This document shows, in pieces, positions 1 to 5,370 of a stretch of 6,731 bases of DNA. Source of the stretch: Bacillota bacterium. GTDB lineage: Bacteria; Bacillota; Negativicutes; Sporomusales; Sporomusaceae. Position numbers and translations under genes: made by a program. The notes under the pieces were generated by a model. The model saw nothing but the letters and a program-made list of their open reading frames with translations. It was not told the DNA's origin and did not search any database. The stretch's first letter is position 1. Each line of letters opens with the position of its first letter. Location: NCBI GenBank assembly GCA_023388195.1, contig JAEWGR010000168.1, positions 1-6,731 of the forward strand, in the 5' to 3' direction.

Positions 1-836
1 CCGGTATCTCCTGTAGCTCCTGTATCGCCGGTAGCCCCTGTAGCTCCGGTATCGCCGGTAGCCCCTGTAGCTCCAGTATCTCCGGTAGCTCCGGTATCGC
101 CGGTAGCCCCGGTAGCTCCGGTATCGCCGGTAGCCCCGGTAGCTCCGGTATCGCCGGTAGCTCCAGTATCGCCGGTAGCTCCGGTATCGCCGGTAGCCCC
201 GGTATCGCCGGTAGCCCCGGTAGCTCCGGTAGCCCCGGTAGCTCCAGTATCGCCGGTAGCTCCGGTAGCGCCGGTATCGCCGGTAGCTCCGGTATCGCCG
301 GTAGCTCCGGTAGCGCCAGTAGCTCCGGTAACACCAGTAACACCGGTATCACCAATAGCCCCAGTAACGCCGGTAGCGCCAGTGCCGCCGGTAGCCCCGG
401 TGACGCCTGTGTCGCCGGAAGCCCCTGTTACCTCAGCTATTTCTCCTATTACTAAAAAGGCTTTAGTTAATACCACTGGCGAATAAGTCACCGTACTTAG
501 TGTTCGGTTTACTAAGCGTAAGGTTATTGGGGCAAGGTCAACCTGTAAAAGGGCAAAACCAGTTACTTCCCCGGTTTTTAGGGGCGAATCGCCTAAGATT
601 TCATCTCCTTGTGAGGTCGAAATAGCAAAAGATATTCCTGTTGACCCCAAAGCTGACTGCGTTGCTACCCACCAGTTGATAAAGTACCTGCCAGTTTTAT
701 TTATAGTGATTATTCCTGTCAATGGGTCATATGTTACAGATCCAAAATTACTTATGATATTATCAAATATTACATTGGTATTTGGTGCGACCGTGCCCCC
801 TACTTGTCTCTGCAGTTGAAGACCTATGGTATCCAC
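1..836 (-). CDS. Collagen-like surface/exosporium protein with N-terminal BclA-like domain (C-terminus off window)
   Basis: The frame is open from a GTG start to the window edge, giving 278 residues with the C-terminus missing. GGAGGT (843-848) lies 6 nt upstream of the GTG. Residues 1-137 form a beta-rich globular domain with the TGRYFINWWVATQ signature (about 48-60) and alternating hydrophobic strands. It resembles the C1q/TNF-like jelly roll at the C-terminus of Bacillus BclA. From residue 138 onward there are 47 perfect Gly-X-Y triplets: 25 GAT, 15 GDT, 4 GVT and one each of GGT, GAI and GAS. There is no proline, and Thr fills nearly every Y position. In BclA-type proteins such Thr residues carry glycans that stabilise the triple helix. 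The likely role is a trimeric filament on the spore or cell surface; this is inferred. The order is odd, because BclA proteins normally place collagen first and the globular domain last. I see no signal peptide. A further domain may lie beyond the edge. Confidence 0.88.
   Translation of the reverse strand, partial: MDTIGLQLQRQVGGTVAPNTNVIFDNIISNFGSVTYDPLTGIITINKTGRYFINWWVATQSALGSTGISFAISTSQGDEILGDSPLKTGEVTGFALLQVDLAPITLRLVNRTLSTVTYSPVVLTKAFLVIGEIAEVTGASGDTGVTGATGGTGATGVTGAIGDTGVTGVTGATGATGATGDTGATGDTGATGATGDTGATGATGATGATGDTGATGDTGATGDTGATGDTGATGATGDTGATGATGDTGATGDTGATGATGDTGATGATGDTGATGDT
3..425 (-). repeat. Tandem 9-bp (often 18-bp) collagen-coding repeat, 47 units
   Basis: There are 47 consecutive in-phase 9-nt units. 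On the plus strand the commonest forms are GGTAGCTCC, GGTAGCCCC and GGTATCGCC, coding on the minus strand for Gly-Ala-Thr or Gly-Asp-Thr. Alternation of the two classes gives an 18-bp higher-order period in places. Units far from the edge (about 318-425) are more diverged, while those at 3-315 are nearly identical, which suggests recent slippage or recombination in the distal part. Every unit is a multiple of 3 nt, so gain or loss of units changes protein length without a frameshift. The array continues past the left edge. Confidence 0.95.
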
Positions 837-909
837 GCTCTTACCTCCGTTAAATAATTCTATAAGGATTGGCTGAGCATTGTTCAGCCTTTACTTTGTT
901 TAATAAAAT

Positions 910-990
910 TCAAATAGATTCTGCGAACATAAGAACGACTAGGCTTCTGCCATCGTCCTGAGGGACTTGGCATAAGCCAAGTCTTTTCTT
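910..990 (+). ncRNA. Candidate small structured RNA ending in an intrinsic terminator
   Basis: A weak promoter-like pair, TTGTTC (880-885) and TAAAAT (904-909) with an 18-nt spacer, would start a transcript near 915. That transcript would end at the strong hairpin 964-983 with its T-rich tail. In between, 936-956 can fold as a stem with CGA/TCG and GGC/GCC pairs around a TTCT loop. The motif CATAAG occurs twice, at 929-934 and inside the terminator at 971-976. No coding gene lies upstream on this strand except antisense to the collagen-like gene, so the terminator otherwise has nothing to terminate. I do not recognise a known RNA family. It may instead be part of a dispersed repeat, or a leader structure read from the other strand. 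Confidence 0.3.
964..990 (+). terminator. Intrinsic terminator
   Basis: A perfect 8-bp stem, GACTTGGC (964-971) and GCCAAGTC (976-983), closes an ATAA loop and is followed by TTTTCTTT. The T-rich tail lies only on the plus strand. Read leftward, the hairpin is followed by CCTCAGG and would not terminate. Confidence 0.72.
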
Positions 991-1044
991 TATAACTACC
1001 AAAATAATTACATAATATAGTATGAAGATTTTTACAAAACCGTG

Positions 1045-1074
1045 AATATTCCAGCCGGAAGATTCTGGTATATT
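1045..1074. other. Imperfect inverted repeat in the intergenic region
   Basis: AATATTCCAG (1045-1054) pairs with CTGGTATATT (1065-1074) at 9 of 10 positions around a 10-nt loop. Neither side carries a good T-run, so it is not a convincing terminator. It could be a regulator binding site or an RNA hairpin for one of the divergent genes. Function unknown. Confidence 0.4.
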
Positions 1075-1114
1075 TCCCGAAATAATATAACCCTGATTGG
1101 GAGGCAGAAGGGGT

Positions 1115-1143
1115 TTTACTTATAGCCGTAATTGCGATAAAAT
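1115..1143 (+). promoter_or_regulatory. Putative sigma-A promoter for the PPC-domain gene
   Basis: TTTACT (1115-1120) matches the -35 consensus at 4 of 6 positions. TAAAAT (1138-1143) matches the -10 consensus at 5 of 6, with an ideal 17-nt spacer. Transcription would start near 1150, about 33 nt upstream of the ATG and ahead of the ribosome binding site. Called by eye only. Confidence 0.45.
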
Positions 1144-1182
1144 TACATTAGAACAAGCCTAATTTAATGGGAGGTAGCACGG

Positions 1183-1605
1183 ATGGAAATGAAAAAGTTT
1201 GGTTCAAAAATTTTAGTTAGATGTGACAGAGCCGATGAGATAGTGGAATCAATTAAGAAAGTCTGTAAGGACAACCACATAAAGCTGGCTAGTGTGACCG
1301 GTATTGGGGCTGTGGACAAAGCTGTTATCGGGCTATTTGATCCCAAGACCAAAGAATACCACTCAACGCAAATTAATAAAGACATGGAGATTACCGCCCT
1401 TGTCGGCAATATTACCCGCATGGATGGAGAAGTTTACCTACATACCCATATTACACTGGCAGATGCCTCCTATAATGCGTTTGGCGGGCATTTGACTTCT
1501 GCCTGGGTAAGCTGTACGGCTGAGATTATTATTGATATAATTGAAGGTGAAGTTGGCCGGGCTTTTAGTGATGAAATTGGACTGAATTTGATAACAATGA
1601 AATAA
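1183..1605 (+). CDS. PPC/DUF296 domain protein
   Basis: The 140-residue protein is a single PPC (plants and prokaryotes conserved, DUF296) domain, full length for stand-alone bacterial and archaeal members. Visible family features are TGIGAVDKAVIG (39-50), the FDPKTKEY stretch (52-59), MEITALVGNIT (68-78), a His-Thr-His motif (His87, His89) and GGHL (His103). The three histidines fit the metal-binding cluster known in prokaryotic homologues, which form trimers. The same domain in plant AHL proteins accompanies AT-hooks; none is present here, so a DNA-binding role should not be assumed. The biochemical function of the bacterial family is not established. The start at 1183 is set by GGGAGG (1169-1174) 8 nt upstream; a second in-frame ATG at 1189 is farther than ideal. 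The gene has its own probable promoter and a shared terminator, so it is likely monocistronic and cytoplasmic. Confidence 0.9.
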   Translation: MEMKKFGSKILVRCDRADEIVESIKKVCKDNHIKLASVTGIGAVDKAVIGLFDPKTKEYHSTQINKDMEITALVGNITRMDGEVYLHTHITLADASYNAFGGHLTSAWVSCTAEIIIDIIEGEVGRAFSDEIGLNLITMK

Positions 1606-1610
1606 TGACA

Positions 1611-1650
1611 AAAAGGACCAAACCGAGCTGGTTTGGTCCTTGCTTATACC
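1611..1650. terminator. Bidirectional intrinsic terminator between convergent genes
   Basis: AAGGACCAAACC (1613-1624) and GGTTTGGTCCTT (1630-1641) form a perfect 12-bp stem around GAGCT. Read on the minus strand the stem runs into TTTTT, a strong terminator for the membrane-protein gene. Read on the plus strand the tail is TTGCTTATA, which is weaker but adequate for the PPC gene. A second small palindrome, CTTGTT/AACAAG (1650-1664), follows. Confidence 0.85.
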
Positions 1651-1674
1651 TTGTTCATAACAAGACAGTTCTAG

Positions 1675-2190
1675 TTATCTGTGGCCAAAATAATTGCAGC
1701 CCCAGCGATAAAAGGCGATAAATGCCCTGGACAATAGAAAGGTAATTGTTAATGTATAAAAAGTTGTAAACCAACTCCATTCTATATAAGTGATAAGCTC
1801 AGTATAGACTTCTATTGGATATTCTATCATTGTCATACCGGCACTAAACAATAAAGCGTAACCAATTATAGGCAAAAAGCTTTTATCTTTTGTTACCTGA
1901 TTATACCATACACACAGGATGGGGAAGACCCACAATTCAAACAGTATGCAGGTATTGTAGTAATGAGGAAACAACCGGACCGGGTAATCAATAAGCTTGA
2001 GATTCACAACCGGACTGCCCCAGGTAAAGTCAATAATGCCTTTGAACAGTAGAACAACGACCCAATCGCGAAAATATCGCCAGTCTACCAGAAAGATTAA
2101 TATTAATAAAGCAAGGACAGCGGCAAGTATGCTGATTATTCCTTCGAGGCTAAAAAGCATTATAGGAATCCTTTCCATATTTCTTTTCAT
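1675..2190 (-). CDS. CBO0543-type integral membrane protein of unknown function
   Basis: The 171-residue protein is strongly hydrophobic, with about five membrane segments: residues 16-35, 43-56 (interrupted), 80-97, 105-123 and 140-160. Aromatic and charged clusters lie between them, such as DWRYFRDW (36-43), LIDYPVRLFP (66-75) and the FELWVFP/WYNQVT region (84-99). This pattern resembles the CBO0543 family of small membrane proteins common in spore-forming Firmicutes, from memory and not by search. The family has no known function, and no catalytic motif is visible. I chose ATG 2190 because AGGTGA (2199-2204) sits 8 nt upstream. A longer reading from GTG 2202 adds four residues, but that GTG lies inside this ribosome binding site and has no good one of its own. 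The gene converges with the PPC gene and shares its terminator. No clear promoter was seen upstream. Confidence 0.8.
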   Translation of the reverse strand: MKRNMERIPIMLFSLEGIISILAAVLALLILIFLVDWRYFRDWVVVLLFKGIIDFTWGSPVVNLKLIDYPVRLFPHYYNTCILFELWVFPILCVWYNQVTKDKSFLPIIGYALLFSAGMTMIEYPIEVYTELITYIEWSWFTTFYTLTITFLLSRAFIAFYRWGCNYFGHR

Positions 2191-2198
2191 CAATTCGT

Positions 2199-2204
2199 TC
2201 ACCT
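2199..2204 (-). promoter_or_regulatory. Ribosome binding site deciding the start of the membrane-protein gene
   Basis: AGGTGA on the minus strand is 8 nt from ATG 2190 and overlaps the alternative GTG at 2202. The alternative start has only TTTTACA directly before it. This supports the shorter, 171-residue product. Confidence 0.55.
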
Positions 2205-2465
2205 GTAAAACAACCTGATAACAGCCGATCGGTTAATTATAGATTTCCCTGCATTAGCTAAATTAAAACTTAATAGGCACTAAGTCTTTCATGCCAGTAT
2301 TTGGTGTCAGATTTTAAAGAATGTGACCAGAATATAGGCAATGCTGAGCCGCCAGTGGCAGGAGCCCGCAACGAGTCCGGACGGCGATCTGCATAAATAG
2401 CCATACAGCCGGCAAACTAATGGTATCATTTAGCAGTCAATTGTCACATGCTACCTGAAGACTAT
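2205..2465. other. Intergenic region upstream of the catalase gene with a GC-rich foldable patch
   Basis: No gene is visible. Most of the stretch is AT-rich, but 2345-2395 is markedly GC-rich and can fold: GCCGCC (2348-2353) with GGACGGC (2379-2385, one bulged A) enclosing GGC-AGGA-GCC (2357-2366). I could not place a convincing -35/-10 pair for the catalase gene and saw no good PerR-type inverted repeat, so its regulation is not readable here. Confidence 0.5.
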
Positions 2466-2472
2466 GGAGGTG
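2466..2472 (+). promoter_or_regulatory. Ribosome binding site deciding the catalase start
   Basis: GGAGGTG lies 6 nt upstream of ATG 2479. The in-frame ATG at 2464 overlaps this site and has no ribosome binding site of its own, so the true start is 2479 rather than 2464. Confidence 0.85.
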
Positions 2473-2478
2473 CTTGTT

Positions 2479-4590
2479 ATGCAGCAGAACCAAGACAAAT
2501 CGGCCGCGCCGGACAGGGATAAAAAAATGCGGCAGATGGAAGAATTCAGCACAGACCATAAAGGCCGGAAGCTGACAACCGATTTGGGTGTAAAGCTTAC
2601 CAACACCGATGATTCGCTCAAGGCCGGCATGAGGGGTCCTACTTTAATGGAAGATTTCCATTTCCGGGAGAAAATCACTCATTTTGATCATGAACGAATC
2701 CCGGAACGGGTAGTGCATGCCCGTGGTTTTGGTGCTTACGGCTTTTTTCAGGTTTATAAGCCGATGGCCGAATATTCCAAAGCTAAATTTCTCCAGGATC
2801 CGGGTGTTAAGACGCCGGTTTTTGTCCGTTTTTCCACTGTCGCCGGTTCCCGGGGTTCAGCCGATACGGTACGTGATGTGCGTGGTTTTGCTGTCAAATT
2901 TTATACAGAGGATGGCAACTACGATCTTGTCGGCAATAATATCCCGGTGTTTTTCATTCAGGATGCTATTAAATTTCCTGATATTATTCACGCCGTTAAG
3001 CCTGAGCCCCACAATGAAATACCGCAGGCGACAACGGCCCACGATACATTCTGGGATTTCGTTGTCAATACGCCGGAAACGGCCCATATGGTGATGTGGG
3101 TGATGTCAGACCGGGCCATTCCCCGCAGTTTCCGGATGATGGAAGGCTTTGGGGTTAATACCTACCGTTTTGTCAATGCCCAGGGCAAGGCCCGTTTTGT
3201 AAAATTCCATTGGAAACCGCTGCTGGGTGTGCATTCACTGATGCGTGACGAAGCGCAAAAGCTGTCTGGCAAGGATCCGGATTTTCACAGACGGGATTTA
3301 TGGGATGCTATTGACCAGGGAAATTACCCTGAGTATGAATTTGGGGTACAGATGCTGGATGAGGAGCAGGAATTTGATTTTGACTTTGATATTCTTGATC
3401 CGACCAAATTTTGGCCGGAGGAGTTAGTACCGGTCAGGATAATTGGTAAAATGACTTTGAACCGCAATGTGGAAAATTTCTTTGCGGAAACGGAACAAGT
3501 GGCTTTTTGTCCCGGCAATGTCGTTCCCGGCATTGATTTCAGCAATGACCCACTGCTGCAGGGACGCCTGTTCTCTTATCAGGATACCCAGCTTATCCGG
3601 CTGGGAGGACCCAATTTTCATCAAATTCCCGTCAACAGGCCTGTTGTTCCTGTTCATAACAATCAGCGCGACGGGTATCACCGGATGACTGTAGATAAGG
3701 GTATAGTCAGCTATTCCCCCAATGGCCTGCAGCAAAACTCGCCGGCTCCGGTTACGGAGGAAGAAGGCTATGTTCATTATGCTGAAAAGATTGATGCCCG
3801 TAAAATCCGCGGGCGCAGCGACAGCTTCCGCGACTTTTACAGTCAGGCCACTTTGTTTTGGAACAGTATGTCAGGTCCGGAAAAGGAACACATCATTGAT
3901 GCCTTTCATTTTGAAGTAGGCAATGTTAAGGATAAAGCGTTGAAACAGCGGGTCGTAGATATGTTTAATCAGGTAGCGCCGGAACTGGCCGCAAAGATTG
4001 CTCTCGGTATTGGGGCAAACCCGCCGGCGGAGCCAGGGGGAACAGGGGTGACCGCCGCTTCTGCTGCTGTGAGTCAGGAGCATACAAGCCGGACACCGCT
4101 TACCAGAAAGGTCGCGGTGCTGGCAGAAAACGGTTTTTGCTACCAGGGGCTTAATCAAGTTGTTAGTTTGTTATTAAATGCCGGGGTCAGTGCCGATATC
4201 ATCAGCAGCCGTATGGGGCTGATCACCGCTAAAGACGGTAAGCAAACAGAAGCCGTAAAAGATTTTACGACGGCAAATGCAGTTTTGTATGATGCCGTCT
4301 ATGTCCCGGGCGGAGCCCAGAGTATTGAGAGTTTGAAAAAAACAGCCGATGCCCGTGACTTCATCAACGAGGCCTACAAACATGCCAAACCATTAGCTGC
4401 CGCCGATGAAGGCGTGGATTTGCTCCAGGCTACCGATGCAGGCCGGGGCCGGCTAGCACCGCCGGCTAGTGCCGGACAGTTGGGCAGCGGGCAGGGTGTG
4501 GTAACTGTTCGTGCCGCTTCTGACTGGCGCAGTTTTGGTGAAGAATTTGTTAAGGCAATTGCTATGCACCGCCATTGGACACGGGCCTAG
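2479..4590 (+). CDS. katE: Large-subunit heme catalase (HPII type) with C-terminal DJ-1-like domain
   Basis: The 703-residue enzyme converts two H2O2 to water and O2 using heme; it is cytoplasmic, with no signal peptide. The catalase core spans about residues 20-505. It carries distal His80 in RVVHARG, the Asn pair 153-154 in LVGNNIPVFF, and proximal Tyr367 in RLFSYQDTQ with Arg363. All are offset by 48 from E. coli HPII (His128, Asn201, Tyr415). The N-terminal arm is therefore about 50 residues shorter than in HPII (753 aa). A Pro/Gly/Ala-rich linker (about 510-540) leads to a flavodoxin-like DJ-1/GATase1-type domain (543-703), typical of clade 2 catalases. As usual for catalases, it lacks a nucleophile-elbow Cys (AADEGVDLL, about 641-649). 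The HPII residue His392, which cross-links to Tyr415, is Cys344 here. The gene is monocistronic, with its own terminator. An anaerobe would use it for oxidative-stress survival; a spore role is possible but unproven. Confidence 0.96.
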   Translation: MQQNQDKSAAPDRDKKMRQMEEFSTDHKGRKLTTDLGVKLTNTDDSLKAGMRGPTLMEDFHFREKITHFDHERIPERVVHARGFGAYGFFQVYKPMAEYSKAKFLQDPGVKTPVFVRFSTVAGSRGSADTVRDVRGFAVKFYTEDGNYDLVGNNIPVFFIQDAIKFPDIIHAVKPEPHNEIPQATTAHDTFWDFVVNTPETAHMVMWVMSDRAIPRSFRMMEGFGVNTYRFVNAQGKARFVKFHWKPLLGVHSLMRDEAQKLSGKDPDFHRRDLWDAIDQGNYPEYEFGVQMLDEEQEFDFDFDILDPTKFWPEELVPVRIIGKMTLNRNVENFFAETEQVAFCPGNVVPGIDFSNDPLLQGRLFSYQDTQLIRLGGPNFHQIPVNRPVVPVHNNQRDGYHRMTVDKGIVSYSPNGLQQNSPAPVTEEEGYVHYAEKIDARKIRGRSDSFRDFYSQATLFWNSMSGPEKEHIIDAFHFEVGNVKDKALKQRVVDMFNQVAPELAAKIALGIGANPPAEPGGTGVTAASAAVSQEHTSRTPLTRKVAVLAENGFCYQGLNQVVSLLLNAGVSADIISSRMGLITAKDGKQTEAVKDFTTANAVLYDAVYVPGGAQSIESLKKTADARDFINEAYKHAKPLAAADEGVDLLQATDAGRGRLAPPASAGQLGSGQGVVTVRAASDWRSFGEEFVKAIAMHRHWTRA

Positions 4591-4625
4591 GCAAAAGAAA
4601 AAATGATGAAATAGCCATATACCAT

Positions 4626-4669
4626 AATGGGGTTGGAATATAACATTTCAACTCCATTTCTTATGTTTT
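4626..4669 (+). terminator. Intrinsic terminator of the catalase gene
   Basis: A 14-position stem pairs 4626-4639 (AATGGGGTTGGAAT) with 4645-4658 (ATTTCAACTCCATT), including two G-U pairs, around a 5-nt loop. It is followed by TCTTATGTTTT. It starts 35 nt after the stop codon. Confidence 0.8.
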
Positions 4670-4691
4670 GGGGCGGGTCAGCCACCAAAAC

Positions 4692-4725
4692 CAGCAGTGG
4701 TTAATAACCGATTTTCTGCCTGCTG
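4692..4725. other. Nested inverted repeats upstream of the coat-protein operon
   Basis: CAGCAG (4692-4697) and CTGCTG (4720-4725) enclose a second dyad, GGTTA-A-TAACC (4699-4709). The site lies about 75 nt before the first small coat-protein gene, in promoter territory, and could be an operator or a leader hairpin. I could not define a sporulation sigma-factor promoter here with confidence; a TTGCAC at 4746-4751 has no good partner -10. Confidence 0.35.
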
Positions 4726-4798
4726 AAATATTATTTGGGATATTCTTGCACTGGCTGTTAATAATAATGTTGTATTCTGTCAGAAGGGAGGTATTTAC

Positions 4799-4984
4799 AT
4801 GACGCAGTTAAGTCAACTGGAACTGCAGCATTTACGGCACATGATCGGTGGCCATGAGACTGTGGCCAACAAGCTCGAAACCTACGCTCAACAGTGCAGT
4901 GATGCTCAACTCAAACAAATGTTTCAACAAGATGCAGTAGCCGCCAGGAATGCAAAACAAAAACTAATGTCATTTCTTCAATAG
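4799..4984 (+). CDS. Small CotF-like spore coat protein (61 aa)
   Basis: This 61-residue, Gln- and Ala-rich protein is predicted to form two amphipathic helices (about 4-30 and 35-60) joined at CSDAQLK. It has no membrane segment or signal peptide. The helix-turn-helix hairpin with AQLKxxFQQ (36-44) matches the downstream gene's AQLRxxFQQ at the same spacing, so the two are probably paralogues. Proteins of this shape occur in Clostridia and Negativicutes as CotF-type (COG5577-like) coat proteins. The assignment rests on resemblance and on the neighbour. The start is firm: GGGAGG (4786-4791) lies 7 nt before ATG. It is the first gene of a two-gene operon, with a 17-nt gap that contains the next ribosome binding site. 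It is probably made in the mother cell during sporulation and laid on the spore surface; this is inferred. Confidence 0.72.
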   Translation: MTQLSQLELQHLRHMIGGHETVANKLETYAQQCSDAQLKQMFQQDAVAARNAKQKLMSFLQ

Positions 4985-5001
4985 CAAAAGGAGGTATAAC
5001 G

Positions 5002-5259
5002 GTGAACGATAAAGACATGCTGAATGACTATCTGGCGTCGATAAAAGGGAGTTTATCCACATATGCCAGTGTCATAGCGGAGACCAATAATGCCCAGCTG
5101 CGTTCAACCTTTCAACAGATGCGGGATCAGGATGAACAGCGGCAGTATCAGCTTGCCCAGACTGCTATGCAAAAGGGGTATTACAAACCAGCGGCCCTTG
5201 CTCAGCAAAGCGAAGTTCAGCAATTGAAAAACGAATTGATGAGCGCTTCAGCCCAATAA
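5002..5259 (+). CDS. CotF-family spore coat protein (85 aa)
   Basis: The 85-residue protein fits the short CotF (Coat F) domain type. Features are the N-terminal DMLNDYLASIKGSLSTYA helix (5-22), AETNNAQLRxxFQQMR (26-41), a second long helix, and the hallmark QKGYYKPA turn (57-64) followed by a QQSEVQQLK helix (68-76). It is soluble, with no signal peptide. Family members sit in the spore coat; an enzymatic activity is not known. The start is GTG 5002, with AAAGGAGG (4987-4994) 7 nt upstream. It is translated from the same message as the 61-residue gene and closed by a strong terminator. The pair may associate into a ferritin-like four-helix bundle, which is inference. I am confident of the family but not of the individual role. 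Confidence 0.88.
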   Translation: MNDKDMLNDYLASIKGSLSTYASVIAETNNAQLRSTFQQMRDQDEQRQYQLAQTAMQKGYYKPAALAQQSEVQQLKNELMSASAQ

Positions 5260-5277
5260 CTATACATAGTAGGCCAA

Positions 5278-5320
5278 GAAAAGTCGCGATTGCAAGCAAC
5301 CAGGCGACTTTTCGTTTTTT
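5278..5320 (+). terminator. Intrinsic terminator of the coat-protein operon
   Basis: GAAAAGTCGC (5278-5287) and GCGACTTTTC (5304-5313) form a perfect 10-bp stem around a 16-nt loop, followed by GTTTTTT. It begins 18 nt after the stop codon and separates the coat operon from the transporter gene. Confidence 0.9.
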
Positions 5321-5370
5321 CGGTATTGAAGTTTTGGGACCAGATTAACCAAAGGAGGGAAAAGCGGATT

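Larger units (their letters stand above)
837..1182. other. Intergenic region between divergent genes, with several dyads and no convincing CDS
   Basis: This 346-bp AT-rich stretch separates the collagen-like gene (leftward) from the PPC gene (rightward). It holds the ribosome binding site of the collagen-like gene, a short dyad at 871-889 (GGCTGA/TCAGCC), a strong terminator-type hairpin at 964-983, an imperfect dyad at 1045-1074 and a plausible promoter at 1115-1143. I found no recognisable sigma-E or sigma-K promoter for the leftward gene, although expression late in sporulation would be expected if it is an exosporium protein. Tiny open frames here lack ribosome binding sites. Confidence 0.6.

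Noticed and set aside
3..425. CRISPR-like appearance of the repetitive left end
   Set aside because: Units are 9 nt, directly contiguous, have no spacers, and encode an unbroken Gly-X-Y protein.
1..486. Plus-strand open frame reading Pro-Val-Ser/Ala repeats, opposite the collagen-like gene
   Set aside because: It is the complement of the Gly-X-Thr repeat, has no visible start, and ends at a TAA just past the repeat. The minus strand has the ribosome binding site and the recognisable globular domain.
878..974. Minus-strand frame starting in the 964-983 hairpin and encoding about 30 basic residues (MPSPSGRWQKPSRSYVRR...)
   Set aside because: The ATG lies in the hairpin loop region with no ribosome binding site. 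The structure fits an RNA element or repeat better than a gene.
1164..1421. 85-codon minus-strand frame opposite the PPC gene
   Set aside because: It is a shadow of a well-supported conserved-domain gene; no ribosome binding site and no recognisable product.
2345..2395. Possible cobalamin-type riboswitch, suggested by CCCGCAAC and AGTCCGGA
   Set aside because: Only loose resemblance to the 3' portion. The upstream conserved elements are missing, and a catalase is not a usual target.
2464..2478. Five-residue N-terminal extension of the catalase from ATG 2464
   Set aside because: This ATG overlaps the GGAGGTG that serves ATG 2479 and has no ribosome binding site of its own.
2857..3087. Minus-strand frames within the catalase gene (here and at 3324-4383)
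   Set aside because: All lie inside a full-length, motif-complete catalase and have no family features.
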